In this document: piece by piece, positions 1-12,100 of the stretch
How the letters are laid out: each line of letters opens with the position of its first letter
Numbering within the stretch: position 1 is the stretch's first letter
Source: a virus
Direction: 5' to 3' (one strand)
Length of the DNA stretch: 64,000 nt
IMG/VR virus record: IMGVR_UViG_3300027771_001853
Coordinates: 186,001-250,000 of that record
Translations under genes and position numbers: made by a program
Notes under the pieces: generated by a model
Seen by the model: only the letters and a program-made list of their open reading frames with translations
Told to the model about the DNA's origin: nothing
Database searches by the model: none

Positions 1-1540
1 CCTGTGCGTATGGGTTTGTTGATGGAACAGACACACATTGGTTTGCCAAGGTATTCGGTGGAGTACCGGTTTCATGATAAAAGCTGCCCCAGGTTACATT
101 AATGGGGATATTCCCATTTATTTGTTCATCCATTAAATATTCACACGCTCCAATAATGGAGATAGAAGCATGTGGTTTTAGGGTTAAACTATCACAGGAG
201 GAACCATTAGTGATAGTTGCTAATGGTGGTGTTATGCATTCGTACCACACTGTAGTTGTAGTTGTTGTTAGTGGTCCGGTAGTGGTTGTTGTGGTTGGGG
301 TACTAGTAGTGGTTGTGGTTGTTTGACCAGGTAACGTGGTGGACGTGGTTGTTTGCCCTGGACAACAAGGTATACCATTAGCTGATATAAGTGCTATAGA
401 TAACGCATTACAACCTAGCATATTTATTAGTCCGTTTGATGTTAGGTCCGATTGGGTCTCCACCATATTAGCGACAGGTATACCAACAATAGGGTTACAT
501 AATGGTTTCCAACATTCATTTTGTACTATCCCACCTGACACTAATAAGTTTGGTATTTGGAAGGCATAATTATCATCACAATTAAGTGAATTAAGTAATA
601 GTAATAAATTACCTGTGGCCCCATATTGTACTGGTACACCAGTACCCACACAACAACTTTCTATCCCACATGTCACACAAGGGTCACCAGTAGTTGTAGT
701 GGTACAACAATTATAACATGTGGTTGTAGTTGTGGTTATAGGAGCTACTGTTGTGGTAGTAGTTGTTAGGGGTTGTATTCCAGTTGTAGTGATAGTGATA
801 ATAGGGCACTGTTGACAATCGACAACACTACCAAGTAGTCCTCTTGTTGGTGGTGTTCCAAAAGTGTTTCCACACTGTCCTCCAACATACCCAGTATGCC
901 AATCACCACTACCCGGATTATTACTTACATCTATATCATAACTGGTTGGTCTGGGACTGTCACCCTCATAGTACATACATGTACCATCAGATAATTGAAT
1001 AACATCACCCTGACTTATAGGCCCTATAGCAGCAGTTAACTGGTTATGGAATGCCTGATTATTTGTATCAGTATTTGGTAAAAAACATGAACCTAAAGGC
1101 GGGGCCCCTGGTGTAGGAACTACTGGTACTGGATTAAAAGCGAGTGAATTATCACAATAACGCCAAGAATGATTGAGTCCGAAAACGGATGGTTGGGTTT
1201 CACACGCATCACAATCACCATATGGTTCAATAAACCAACCAGAATTTTGTAAAGAATGACCACCAAGATATTCAACATGTATAGCTTCTGGTGTTGCGAA
1301 GTCCCCTATATACTCAAAACAAGTCCAAAATTGTGGATATGGAGTTGAGTATAGTCTAATAAAGTCCCCAGGTACTATTTGATGCCCTGCACTTTGTTGG
1401 TAATAATAATTCTGAAAATGTTCATTGTTAGCTATTGTATTTCCTGGAGGCGAACCGGATTTACCAATATTACAATCGAAAGGGACTGGTACACTAAAAG
1501 GTTCGCTAGTAAAACAAGCTCTATATTTTTTATATCCCAT
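1..1540 (-). CDS. Cys-rich, Thr-run adhesin/tail-fibre protein, C-terminus outside window
   Basis: An open frame runs from an ATG at 1540 (start MGYKKYRACF) to the left edge without a stop, so about 513 residues are visible and the C-terminus lies outside. I translated it by hand. It begins with a Cys-containing region with aromatic residues. It then has two Thr-rich stretches (about 240-355 and 665-800) built from runs such as PLTTTTTTVAP and GPLTTTTTTVWY. Between them lies a module beginning CGIESCC, which resembles the C-terminal modules of the neighbouring 4512-residue protein. The gene follows that protein by 35 nt and has a TATTTAT element 16 nt before its start. It is probably a virion surface or tail-fibre protein made of the same building blocks. 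No family was recognised. The reading frame is certain; the role is inferred from context. Confidence 0.8.
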   Translation of the reverse strand, partial: MGYKKYRACFTSEPFSVPVPFDCNIGKSGSPPGNTIANNEHFQNYYYQQSAGHQIVPGDFIRLYSTPYPQFWTCFEYIGDFATPEAIHVEYLGGHSLQNSGWFIEPYGDCDACETQPSVFGLNHSWRYCDNSLAFNPVPVVPTPGAPPLGSCFLPNTDTNNQAFHNQLTAAIGPISQGDVIQLSDGTCMYYEGDSPRPTSYDIDVSNNPGSGDWHTGYVGGQCGNTFGTPPTRGLLGSVVDCQQCPIITITTTGIQPLTTTTTTVAPITTTTTTCYNCCTTTTTGDPCVTCGIESCCVGTGVPVQYGATGNLLLLLNSLNCDDNYAFQIPNLLVSGGIVQNECWKPLCNPIVGIPVANMVETQSDLTSNGLINMLGCNALSIALISANGIPCCPGQTTTSTTLPGQTTTTTTSTPTTTTTTGPLTTTTTTVWYECITPPLATITNGSSCDSLTLKPHASISIIGACEYLMDEQINGNIPINVTWGSFYHETGTPPNTLANQCVSVPSTNPYAQ

Positions 1541-1556
1541 AGTTTATTATTTAACA

Positions 1557-1563
1557 ATAAATA
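1557..1563 (-). promoter_or_regulatory. TATTTAT late-promoter-like element
   Basis: TATTTAT on the minus strand, 16 nt before the ATG at 1540. It is one member of a set found before virion genes (see findings). Confidence 0.45.
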
Positions 1564-1575
1564 CCCACATCATGA

Positions 1576-3120
1576 TTAAATAGGCGTACATGTAGTTGTC
1601 GTTGTTACTGGACAACATGGTATCCTTAGTGTCGGGTCTTGGTTCTGATAAGGTAACCAAGCTTGGAGACCAGCACACGGTGTTGGTGCTGGTGGTGATA
1701 GTAGTACGGCCCCTGTCACTGTTGGTCCGGTTGGGCTATTTATTATTCTTGCACAAACCGGTACACCACTGATAATAAATAAGTGTGAGGAACCTAAACT
1801 TAAACCATTTATATCAGTAAGTAGTGTTCCAATTGCTACGTATTGTTGGAATACTCCGTTCGTATCAGAACAACACTCTTCCAAACCTCTACCAGTTACA
1901 TTTACAGTTGTTGTTGTTGTGGTTGGGCAACACCCGACTGATTGTCCTTTGTCTTCACATGTGTCACACTGGTCTGTCAACCCGGCTGGCCAAATAGGGA
2001 ATAAGAATGTACCACTAATTGTCCCTACAATAGGTGCACAACCAACACATTTATGGAAACAACAAGCCATACCGTCAAATTGACCACCACTAACCACCAA
2101 TCTAAAGGTATCGTCATTGTTCAATCCAGCAACTCCAGATACAGCACCAGGGTCACCTACTAATTCATAAACATCCCCAGTACAACAATGCTTTACATAT
2201 TGTACTTCTTGGGTTGTAGTGGTTGTGGTGGTTGGTAGTGGGGCACAACACCCTAATGGGAGTGCTTGGTCTAAGGTATAACAATCACTATACACTATTC
2301 CTGGTGTAGTAAAAGTTGATACCGACAAACCAATAGGGTTATTTATAACTTTAAAACATCCCCTTATAATGAGTCCAGTAGTATCTACCAATTGGGTACT
2401 AAACGCTTGACCAACGATTAGACCATTAAGATACACTTCAAATGCTCCTAACGCTACATATTGGTCAAATGCCCCAGTTACTGGGTCCATACAACAAGAC
2501 TCAACACCTATTGTACCACCTATTGTAGTTGTGGTAGTACAGGGAGCTTCCTCATCAAGTACACATATATTACAAGGGTCCTGATAAACAAGAGATGAGT
2601 AGATATTAACTGGTGTTATGGAAACAGCTACACCTGGACCACTCACGTTTGAGACGAACTCCCAACACCCTTCTTGAAGTGAGAATGGTGCTGTAATAAT
2701 ATTACCATATACTACGTCACCTAATATTAAATTACTGTTTAACCAAGTTAATATCACACCTGTAGCTATATACTCATCATAAGGTGGACAACATTGTCTA
2801 ACACCTAAGGTTGGGGATGGTGTTGTAGTAGTTGTGGATACCGGTATTGTAGTTGTCGTTGTTACTGGACAACACAAAGTGTAATTGGTATTTGTATTTA
2901 ATTCTGCACATGATGATGATACAAAAGAAGGTGCAAACATATTAGTTTGTATTATACCAACCGGGTTATTTATTATTTTCCAACAACCAGTATAATCGGA
3001 TGGCATTATAGTACTATAAAACGCGTCACCCAAATTCATCCCCGCTAGAATCGTATAGAGTGTCCCTGCGGCTACAAATTGTAAGGTAGGGTCGCAACAA
3101 TTTTCTAAACCTAATGGGCC
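1576..3120 (-). repeat. Five diverged Cys-Cys modules at C-terminus of giant adhesin
   Basis: Five units of about 90-110 residues each begin near a CC pair (GLENCC, GVRQCC, GVESCC, YVKHCC, GLEECC). Most contain a Cys followed by a hydrophobic pattern like CWKIINNPVG, and each ends in a Cys followed by a Thr run. A sixth related unit (GIESCC) lies in the next gene at about 380-660. They are protein-level repeats; the DNA has diverged. Confidence 0.6.
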
Positions 3121-6100
3121 AGAAGATGTGGTAGTTGTAGTTACTGGTCCTGTTGTGGTTGTTGTGGTTGGTGGTACCGTGGTTGTTGTTGTTGTTGGAC
3201 AACTACAAGGTTGGTACATTTCTCTACAAATCATACAAGCGTAAGGATAATCCGTTGTCCAAACATCATCTATGTTATTTAAAGTTAACATAGGTGCTCC
3301 CACTACTGGTTCGTAGGTATGGATAGCTTCGTCAACAATAGTAAGACACATATTAGGACATGGTGTGTGTATAGTATCTATTGGTACTATACTTGGGTTA
3401 CCTGTGGTACCACTAACTAAACTAGGTATGTCGTATACGGTATTATAATACACTTGATTTTTATTACAACATAGGTTTTCCCCCCAATATGGGTTAGTTG
3501 GGTCATAACAACATGTTAATAGTCCGTATGTCGTACAACAACCAGTATGACTTGTACCTGAATAATTGTAACATGGGTCTTGTTTATCAACGTTACGAGG
3601 ATTTACCGATATAGGTCCTATTTGGTTGTCTATATATTCCCATACTGTCTGTCCTAAATCCCATGCTGGGTTACTTGCCGGTATAGACGTGTTAACAATA
3701 GTTGAAGCTGTGGCTATTTGGTATGGGTTGTTACCACCAACACAGTTAATATTATCACACCATTGTACTACCCACGATGCTATTTCAAGTGGTGGTATAT
3801 TCACATATTGGAATGGAACTATCTGGTAGTGTCCAATACCAGGTGCGTTATTTTGATTTACGTAGATATAATCAGGTGCACTACCTCCTTGTATTTCATC
3901 TAAACAGTACGTACCATCGGCTGATGTTAAACATACATCATCCTCTACACTTGTAGATGTACCAGTGTAAAATATTTCTAAGTGAGAAACACCAGATAAA
4001 CAGAAACAATCTGCACACCTTTTCGTTGTAGTGGTTGTAGTTGAGGGACAAGGGACAGACCAACTAAAATTAGTCTCCGTACAACCTGAACATATACAAG
4101 GTGGGTCCCCTGCCGCGACACTATTAGTACACCAAAACTGATATGTAAATCCAGCCGGAACTACTGGTGCTGACGGTTCACTTGGAACAACAACATAACA
4201 CCCAGGAACCCCGTTAATTGTACCCAAAAGTCCTTGACCTACTAATATGTCGGTTTGGTCATTTGGATACGATAATATCGTATTACAATCAGCTGTTAAT
4301 GAGAACACATACTCTTCACAACAAGCAGATAACGCGAAAGGTAGACATACGGTAGTAGTGGTTGTAGTACAAGGAATCTCACACGCGGCACAACTATAAA
4401 GTGGTATAGGTGGGTAATTTATACTAATTATTGGGCCCTGTTCTCTACCTATTGTTTCCCAACATTCATTTGTAAGAGTATCGTAGAAAGCATTATAAGA
4501 AGTTAAACCTGAAGCTGGATTAGTTAAATCACCACACCACCTAGCAAACACAATATTATTTGTTTTACAACAAGCTGATAAACCTTGACATGTTGTGGTT
4601 GTTGTGGTTGGTGGGACTGTTGAGGTTGTTGTAGTAGCTGACCATGCTGTTGTTGTGGTTGTTGTTGGTGGGACTGTGGTTGTCGTACATACAATATGGT
4701 GGGTATCTAAACATCCACCAATAGAAAAACAATCTTGGTAGAATATACTTGGCACTACACTTATATTGTAAAGGTCCGGTCCTGGTATTTCTATTCTCTC
4801 ATAACACATATTAGTCCCCACATCATAAAACACTTGACCGATAGGCATAAAACTTAAATCTGTTTTAGTACAACCAGAACAAGTTTCATTAGTGGTTGTA
4901 AACTTTCTAACAGGTCTAATATATTTTGGGCTACCTTGTATAATATTATTATTTATGTCTGGGTAAGGTATGAGAGATTTACTATGTAATTCTGAACTAA
5001 ATAACTCAGGGAATATGGAGTCTCTACCCGAACATGGTGTACCTGTAGGGTAGTTAGGTCCATTAGACATACCTAAACTTAAATGTATATTATTAAACCC
5101 ATTAAACATTGGGAAGTATTCCGCCCTACTGGCATCACATTCACTAGAAGTCCAGTAATACCCACCTTCAGCAAAATTATATGTAGAGTAAAAAGTTTCG
5201 TTTGGTGGTCCTGCGGCTAGAGGGTTTTCTAAACCAATAGTTTGACCCCCAGTAGAACCAACAAGTCCATTATACATTTCATTCATTTCTTTAATGGTAG
5301 GTAAGTACCAATCTGTGTATCCACTAAATGAGAATGTAGAACATATGTGAGCTGCACTATGAAGAGTTATATTAGAAGCGTCTAAATTACTTCCAGGGTT
5401 TGGCCAAACACTATTACCTATGTATTCTTTTGTACAATCCAAATAACCACCACCAGCATCAGCCTTTTTATCTTTACAATCATATGTAAAAGGTACTGTA
5501 TTACCACTACAAGGGTTTGTTCTAGCCCAATTAACATCAGTAGTACATGAAGGACAACACGGGTAACCGTAAATGTCTGGTGTACAAGCATTATTTATTT
5601 TTGATGTGTTGTCACTACCCGCGAATATTTCTCTTGAAGTTCCACTAACATAAAGGTTCATACATCCCCACATTGTAAATGTATGTGCTGAATCAGTCGC
5701 GTTTGCGGCTATTATATTTTGGGGTAAATCATAGTTAGATAAATTTACATCATATGGTGAAGCTTCCAAATAATTCCCTTGACCATCATGATAGAAGACA
5801 ACACCACCCGCTGGTCCCGTATCACCTATACTATATGTTTGTCCAGTTAAACAACAACAAGGTTTAATACCATAACAAATATGAGGACGAGTAGTAGTTG
5901 TTGTGGTAGGTCTATTAGTTGTTGTGGTGGTTGTTTTTGGTGGGTCCCATATTGTTGTAGTAGTTGTAACACAATCATCTACTATCTTATGAGTTATCTC
6001 ACAACACTCACAATCATCATAAGGTCCATTTAGTGGTACATTGACGTTATAATTTGTTGGTCCTGGGTACGCTATTCTTTCATAACATTGTCCAGATAAT

Positions 6101-9100
6101 GGGTCAAACCATGTATTACCTATTGGTACAGTAGATAAATCAGTAGTTGTATATCCAGAACAAGTTGCGTAATTATATGACCTAACAGGTCTTAACCACA
6201 TAAATAGGAAATTCTTCTGCAGTACCTGCATTGTTGTACCCCACGTAGTTGGGAGTCCAATAGCAATTGTATCGTATACTGGGTTGGCTGGATGTTCACT
6301 AGAAGTAATCCATATTGGTGGTTGGTCTGTTGAACCTGAAAAAGGTTTTAAGTCGTCTAAGTCGGCTAAATTATACAATGGAGATAATAGAGCTTGTCCT
6401 GGACCTATATTAAACCATAATTTTAACCATTCGTTATAACTTGGAGCAAACCAATCATCATACCCGTTATAAATTAAAGTGTCGAGATACGTTGCCCATG
6501 GGGTTGGGTCTGGACACCCAGCAGCAATAATCTCATTTGTATTTATTTTTCCCATACCAATTGAAGTACCTAGAGTTGGGCTCGGAAGTACAGGTGTGCC
6601 CCAACAACCCCATCTCATACCAAAACCACCAATTTCTGTTGATTTAGGTGCTACTTCATATATGATGTTATTAATCGTATCAACATGAAATACAAATCCT
6701 CCGGCTTGACCTACATCACCAACATTAGGAACAACACCAATTATAACGTCATCTTCACAACAACAAGGTTTTAACCCCCATATTTCACTTGGTCTTGTTG
6801 TAGTAGTGGTAACAGGTTCACAAATAATTTCATTAATTTGCTCACAAGCATCACAATCTATATAAGGACCTCCAGGATTTGGTACTGGAGCGGTAAAATC
6901 AAAATATGTTAGTCCTGGGTCAGCAATATGAGTAAAGCATTCACCTGACGTAGCGTCATACCAAGTTCCACCTATAGGGATTGCTGATAAATCTGTATAT
7001 GTAAAACCAGAACAACCAGTATCGTTTATACGTTCTGGCATACAATTCGCACCATTAGGGTAATCATCATTACAACAACAAGAATTAAGACCCATATTTG
7101 TAGTAGTATCATCCCAAGTTATACCTTTGTTAGTTAAACTTCCACCCCACCCTGAATTTGGATTTGTGTCACAATCTGAACAAGTGGTTCCGTTAGTTGA
7201 ATTCGTTACAGTACATACTAAATTAGAATAGAAGTCAGGAGTACCTTGACCCATATATCTTAGACAAGTACACGTCATACCTGGTATTCTTGAAGGCCCC
7301 AACCCTGACGGACCATTAGTGTAGGTTATATTGTCATTCCAGTAACACCATCTAACGGTTTCACCCACAGATGGACTTCCAAGATATTGATAGAAATCTA
7401 GATTGTTCGCTAAATAATCGACAGATGGGACAGTACTAGTATTTGTAACACCATCATAACAAGCGTCACCAATGTAGTTTGGTGTACCGAAATATTCGAT
7501 GCCCCATGTTTTGTTGACTGTCCCCAGAATGGAGGCTATATTAGGTATGTAGTCAGAAATTTCATTCCAACAAACCTCAAATAGGTGAGATACTGGAGCA
7601 GTGGATTTGGTGATGGTGGTGGTAGTGGTAAGGGTAGGAGATTGTGATAGTGACGATTCAAGGTTTTGGAACCTAGAAAATAACGGTACCACACCAACAT
7701 CAGTAGATATATTTAGTTTTTGTCCAAGGCATCTAGCTTCACCTGATTCGTATTTAACTTGGTCTACAATATCTAGAATTTCTATAGATTGGTGTCCATA
7801 GGCGTTATCCTGATACAAATTGATAAAGTCACCAATCTTAAGTGCGTTTACCGATGTTCCATCATTTCTAACAAAATTAGATAGGGGACCACCTCCTGAT
7901 GCTAATTGTTGTGTTGTGGTTGTGGTTGTTTGTCCAAATAAGGTAGTGGTTGTTGTTGTTGGTATAGCGTATGTTGTAGTAGTTGTTGTTGGTATAGCGT
8001 ATGTTGTAGTAGTTGTTGTTGGTATAGCGTATGTTGTAGTAGTTGTTAGTTGCCCAAATACTGTTGTTGTAGTTGTAATTGGGGGTATAGTGTATGTTGT
8101 AGTAGTTGTAGTTGGAGGTATAGCGTATGTTGTTGTAGTTGTAGTTGGCGGTATAGCGTATGTTGTTGTTGGTGTTGTAGTTGGGGGTGTAAATGCCTTT
8201 TTGTCTATATAAGTGCATGAAGTAGTATCACTTTTTGTAACATATTGGTCACCATCTTTTGTCCATACTTTAACTAAATAAGCTAGACCATTAACATTTA
8301 TATCTTCCCAACCTACCTTATTAACCCCCCCATTAGTAGGTTCGTAATATAGAACTGTTGGTGCGGTGGTAATTAGTTTAGTTTTTTCAGGTGAGGTTAT
8401 TTGACCGAAAATATCTCTAGTATCACCAATAAATTGTGGTACCTGTTGTAACATACTTAAACTTTGTAAATCTTCACACACACAACACTCATTATTAGTA
8501 CCTCCGGTTGATAGTCCGTTAACACCAAAATGCCACCAATTACCAACTGGGTAGTATGGGACCGCTGATGAAGATACTGTTCCCATATATTTTAAACATA
8601 GTACATCATTATTAAAACCATTTAAAGTGGAGTGTAGGGTAACTACTTGACCTACACCTGGACTACCAACCCAACTATAAAAGTAATTACCTCTAGTTAC
8701 CATATCATCTAACCCAACTGCTGTCATAAAGTCTATAAGTCCTGATGTTGTTCCCGGGGCGTCAATAGCTGATATGCCCACACCAGGTGGGAATGGTGAT
8801 GAAGTGGGTGATGGTAAAAAAGAAAATAGTTCACATTCCTCAAACACGTGAAAAGTACGTATCTCCGCTAATCCACCATCACAACTATAACAATCATTAT
8901 GTGTTGATAATACGGTAGCGGTACCAACAGGACAAATATCGTAATTAACGCTTAAAGGGCCCCATATTCTATTACCTACATAAGCAATCCAGTAGTCACA
9001 AAATATAGCCATCAATATACCGAAATTACTACAATTACCTAGGGCGAATATTGGGTCGTTAGGGTATGACCAAGTATAAACACCCAAATATTTAATGCAA

Positions 9101-12100
9101 TTTGTAAATGTTCCTAGTGCTATACCTGAATCTGGGCAGGCGACTGTCCACTCCATTTCTACAGTTATCACTTCTCCAGGGTTTGGGCTACCTAGATGAT
9201 TATAAAAATTTTGATTATTTAATGAATATTCTTGTACTGCGGCTAAGTCTTGACCAAGGTATGCACTATCAACGTACCCTGTCTGAGAATCAAGCCATAC
9301 TGGAGCAAATTTAGGGTACCCATTCAGTTGTGGTATAGAAGGGTCACCTGGACAATCCTCAAACATATGTAATGTAACATCCACATTTGCGTTTGCGTTT
9401 AATGGTATAGTTGGTAAGGGAGTGCTGTTTGGTAAAGGGTTTAGGTTAACATAGTCTCCCAAGGTCACAGTCGTCTTAGGTTTACTATAGTGGGTACCTT
9501 CCGGCATTATCGGTTGGTATGTCCTTGTATCAGCTGACGGACAACAACATCTTTCTACCCCATAAATTTGTCTAAAAGTGGTACTAGTTGTTGTTGTTGT
9601 TCTAAATATCTTGGTTGTAGTTGTGGTTGTTGGTGCACAATATGGGTCTTCACCATCTCCATTAGCCATACATTCAACACAGTTATCAATACCAAAAAGA
9701 CCTAGTGGGTTTAAGGTTATCCCATTGGGTGGAAGAGGGTTAGGTGTCACTATAACCTTATAACACGCCTTATGGTCTATGTCATTAAATGTCTCACCAA
9801 TAGCCAAACCACTAACTGAACCAGGGTTATCCACAATCCATTGTTCTGCTGTTGAACCAGTGATACAACACTCTTCTACTGTAATACCTGAAGTACATGC
9901 TGTATGAAAACATACTGTCGCTGATAATGTAGCTATACCAATATTATTAGCTTGTGTAGTCCCTAACCAATTAGATAGTAAGTATTCGTGACTATGTACT
10001 GATATAAAACCAAAATGTGTTAACCCACTTACACACCTACCATCAGGTGTTTTACCTGGACCGTAACCAGAATTCCAAAAACAAGCATCCGCACAATAAG
10101 GGTTTGTTTGTTTTATAGCATCAAAATTATATAGACCACCACCATTATTTGCGGCACCAATATCTACAAAGTCCACCGCGGGAACTACTCTACCTTCAAC
10201 AGCTCCATACGCATTTAATTGAGTAATCCTTTCCTGTTGGGTATCATTTACTGGTAATGTGTAAACAAAACTATTAAATGAACCATTATTACCTGGAGTA
10301 CCAGTAGGTTGGTCCCAAACACCATTATAGTATGTACCCATAAAAGAATCAAAATCTCTTAAGTAATTTTCTGTTGGTGTTATTTTCTGTAACCCAGATG
10401 TTACATTAATACTGTTGAGTTGGTTGGTATTCCAATCAGTACAGGGTACTGGTGGTGTTATAACACCAACGCCACTTGGAGCATTACATACCGGTAACCA
10501 TGGACTATCGTTATACCAAGGTTCAGTTTCATTGACAAAAGAAATAACCACAGCATTAGGGTCATTTAGAGCCGCGGCTATTGGCATATCAAGTCCAGAC
10601 CCACATACACCTTGTGGAACACTTATCCCAACTGGGGTTGGTATAAATGCATTTGTACCTTCCCATGGGTATCGTGAATACCTTAACCAAGATTCAGATT
10701 GTTGTTGTGGTGGTGGTACTGTAGCCTGATATAAACACCCAGTATAACCAGGTAATGTTTGAATAAATTGTTGCCACCAAGGTAGAACCACATTATTAGC
10801 TAATTGAGCTACACTAACAGCAAAACTACCACTCCCATCATAAAACACATAAAAATTAGTACCAGAAAATATACATGGACATTCACTAGGTGGTGTAGGT
10901 GGGCATTCACATTCACACGATACTAGAAGTGTGGTTGTGGTTGTTGTTGGTGGTGCGGGTGTAGTAGTTGTAGTTGTTGGTGGCCCAAGTGTTGTCGTAG
11001 ACGTGGTAGTAGATGGGGCACACGGGTCTGTAGTTGTTGTTGTCGATACAGGTACTGTAGTTGTTGTGGTTGTGGGACAAGGATTGTCCGGTGTCTCACA
11101 AAAACTACCAGCACATTCTAAACCAGCTAACGCTGTTACTCCAGATATACTACCTAATATAGTATTAGTTATAGGTCCTGAAGGTAATGTATATTTTGTT
11201 AAAACTAGGTTATCTGTCGCTCCAGAACAACACGTATTTTCTCCCCAACTAATTTCAATATCGTTACCATGACTGGAGCCTGGGGCGTAATCGGATAGGT
11301 CAATTGGACTACCAGCTGGTATTGGGTTTTTGAAAAAGAAACAGTATGTGTGTTCCATTAGTGGAGTTGGTGTAAGTGCTGGAGCACCAGCAATACAAGG
11401 TGCCGCCCCACCACGACACCTACCACCACCTGCACCAGCACTAATTGGTGGTGTCGCATCACAAATAGCAACAGGGAATCCAGGTCCTGTTGGGTACCTA
11501 ACTAATTCATATTTCCAACTTCCTATAATTGTACCAGAACCGTCAGGATGTCTAACCGTGAAGTTCCAATTATTAGTACTAGCGGTAAAATTATCCCCGT
11601 TAAAAACTTGACCTGATTGGGCTGAGTCATACATCAATACTTTCATATACTCTGCACCCATTACTTGGTCTTTGAATGTCCCCACCCCTGGTAGGTTACC
11701 GTTTGTACCTACATCAAATACCCCTTGTGTTACAATTTCTCCTGGTGTAGTCATACCCCCATCTTTCCATATCTCAGCATATTCTGGTTGACATGGTGTA
11801 CCCATTCCACCAAATTGTAAAGTTATTTCAAATTGAGATGGTTCACCTACCATTACACCTAAACCTATATTAGCTGGATTTTCAAGATATAAAATATTTG
11901 CACAATTCCCAGCAGGAGAATTAGGCCATTGGCCACATTGGGCTACACCTGCCTGATACCAATCTCTATTACCGGTACAATTTTGATGCTGAAGAGTACC
12001 TTCACCACAAGGTGAAGGTGTTGTAGGCATACATGATGGAACACCAGGAAAATTACCATCCATTACAATATTATAGTCCCATTGTCCTATGTTAGTGTTA

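Noticed and set aside
4900-6730. Diversity-generating retroelement target, since a lectin-like fold is present
   Set aside because: No reverse transcriptase gene and no template-repeat copy of the lectin-like regions is seen in the window. One could lie outside it, but there is no positive evidence.
7961-8050. CRISPR-like periodic repeat
   Set aside because: Units are contiguous, in frame with the coding sequence and without unique spacers, and no cas genes are present.
7820-8212. Plus-strand frames rich in Val repeats (also at 102-326, 7601-7801, 9578-9763, 10931-11272, 16346-16558)
   Set aside because: They are the complementary reading of Thr codon runs (GTTGTT on the plus strand) inside a continuous minus-strand gene. 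They have no independent start signal or domain.
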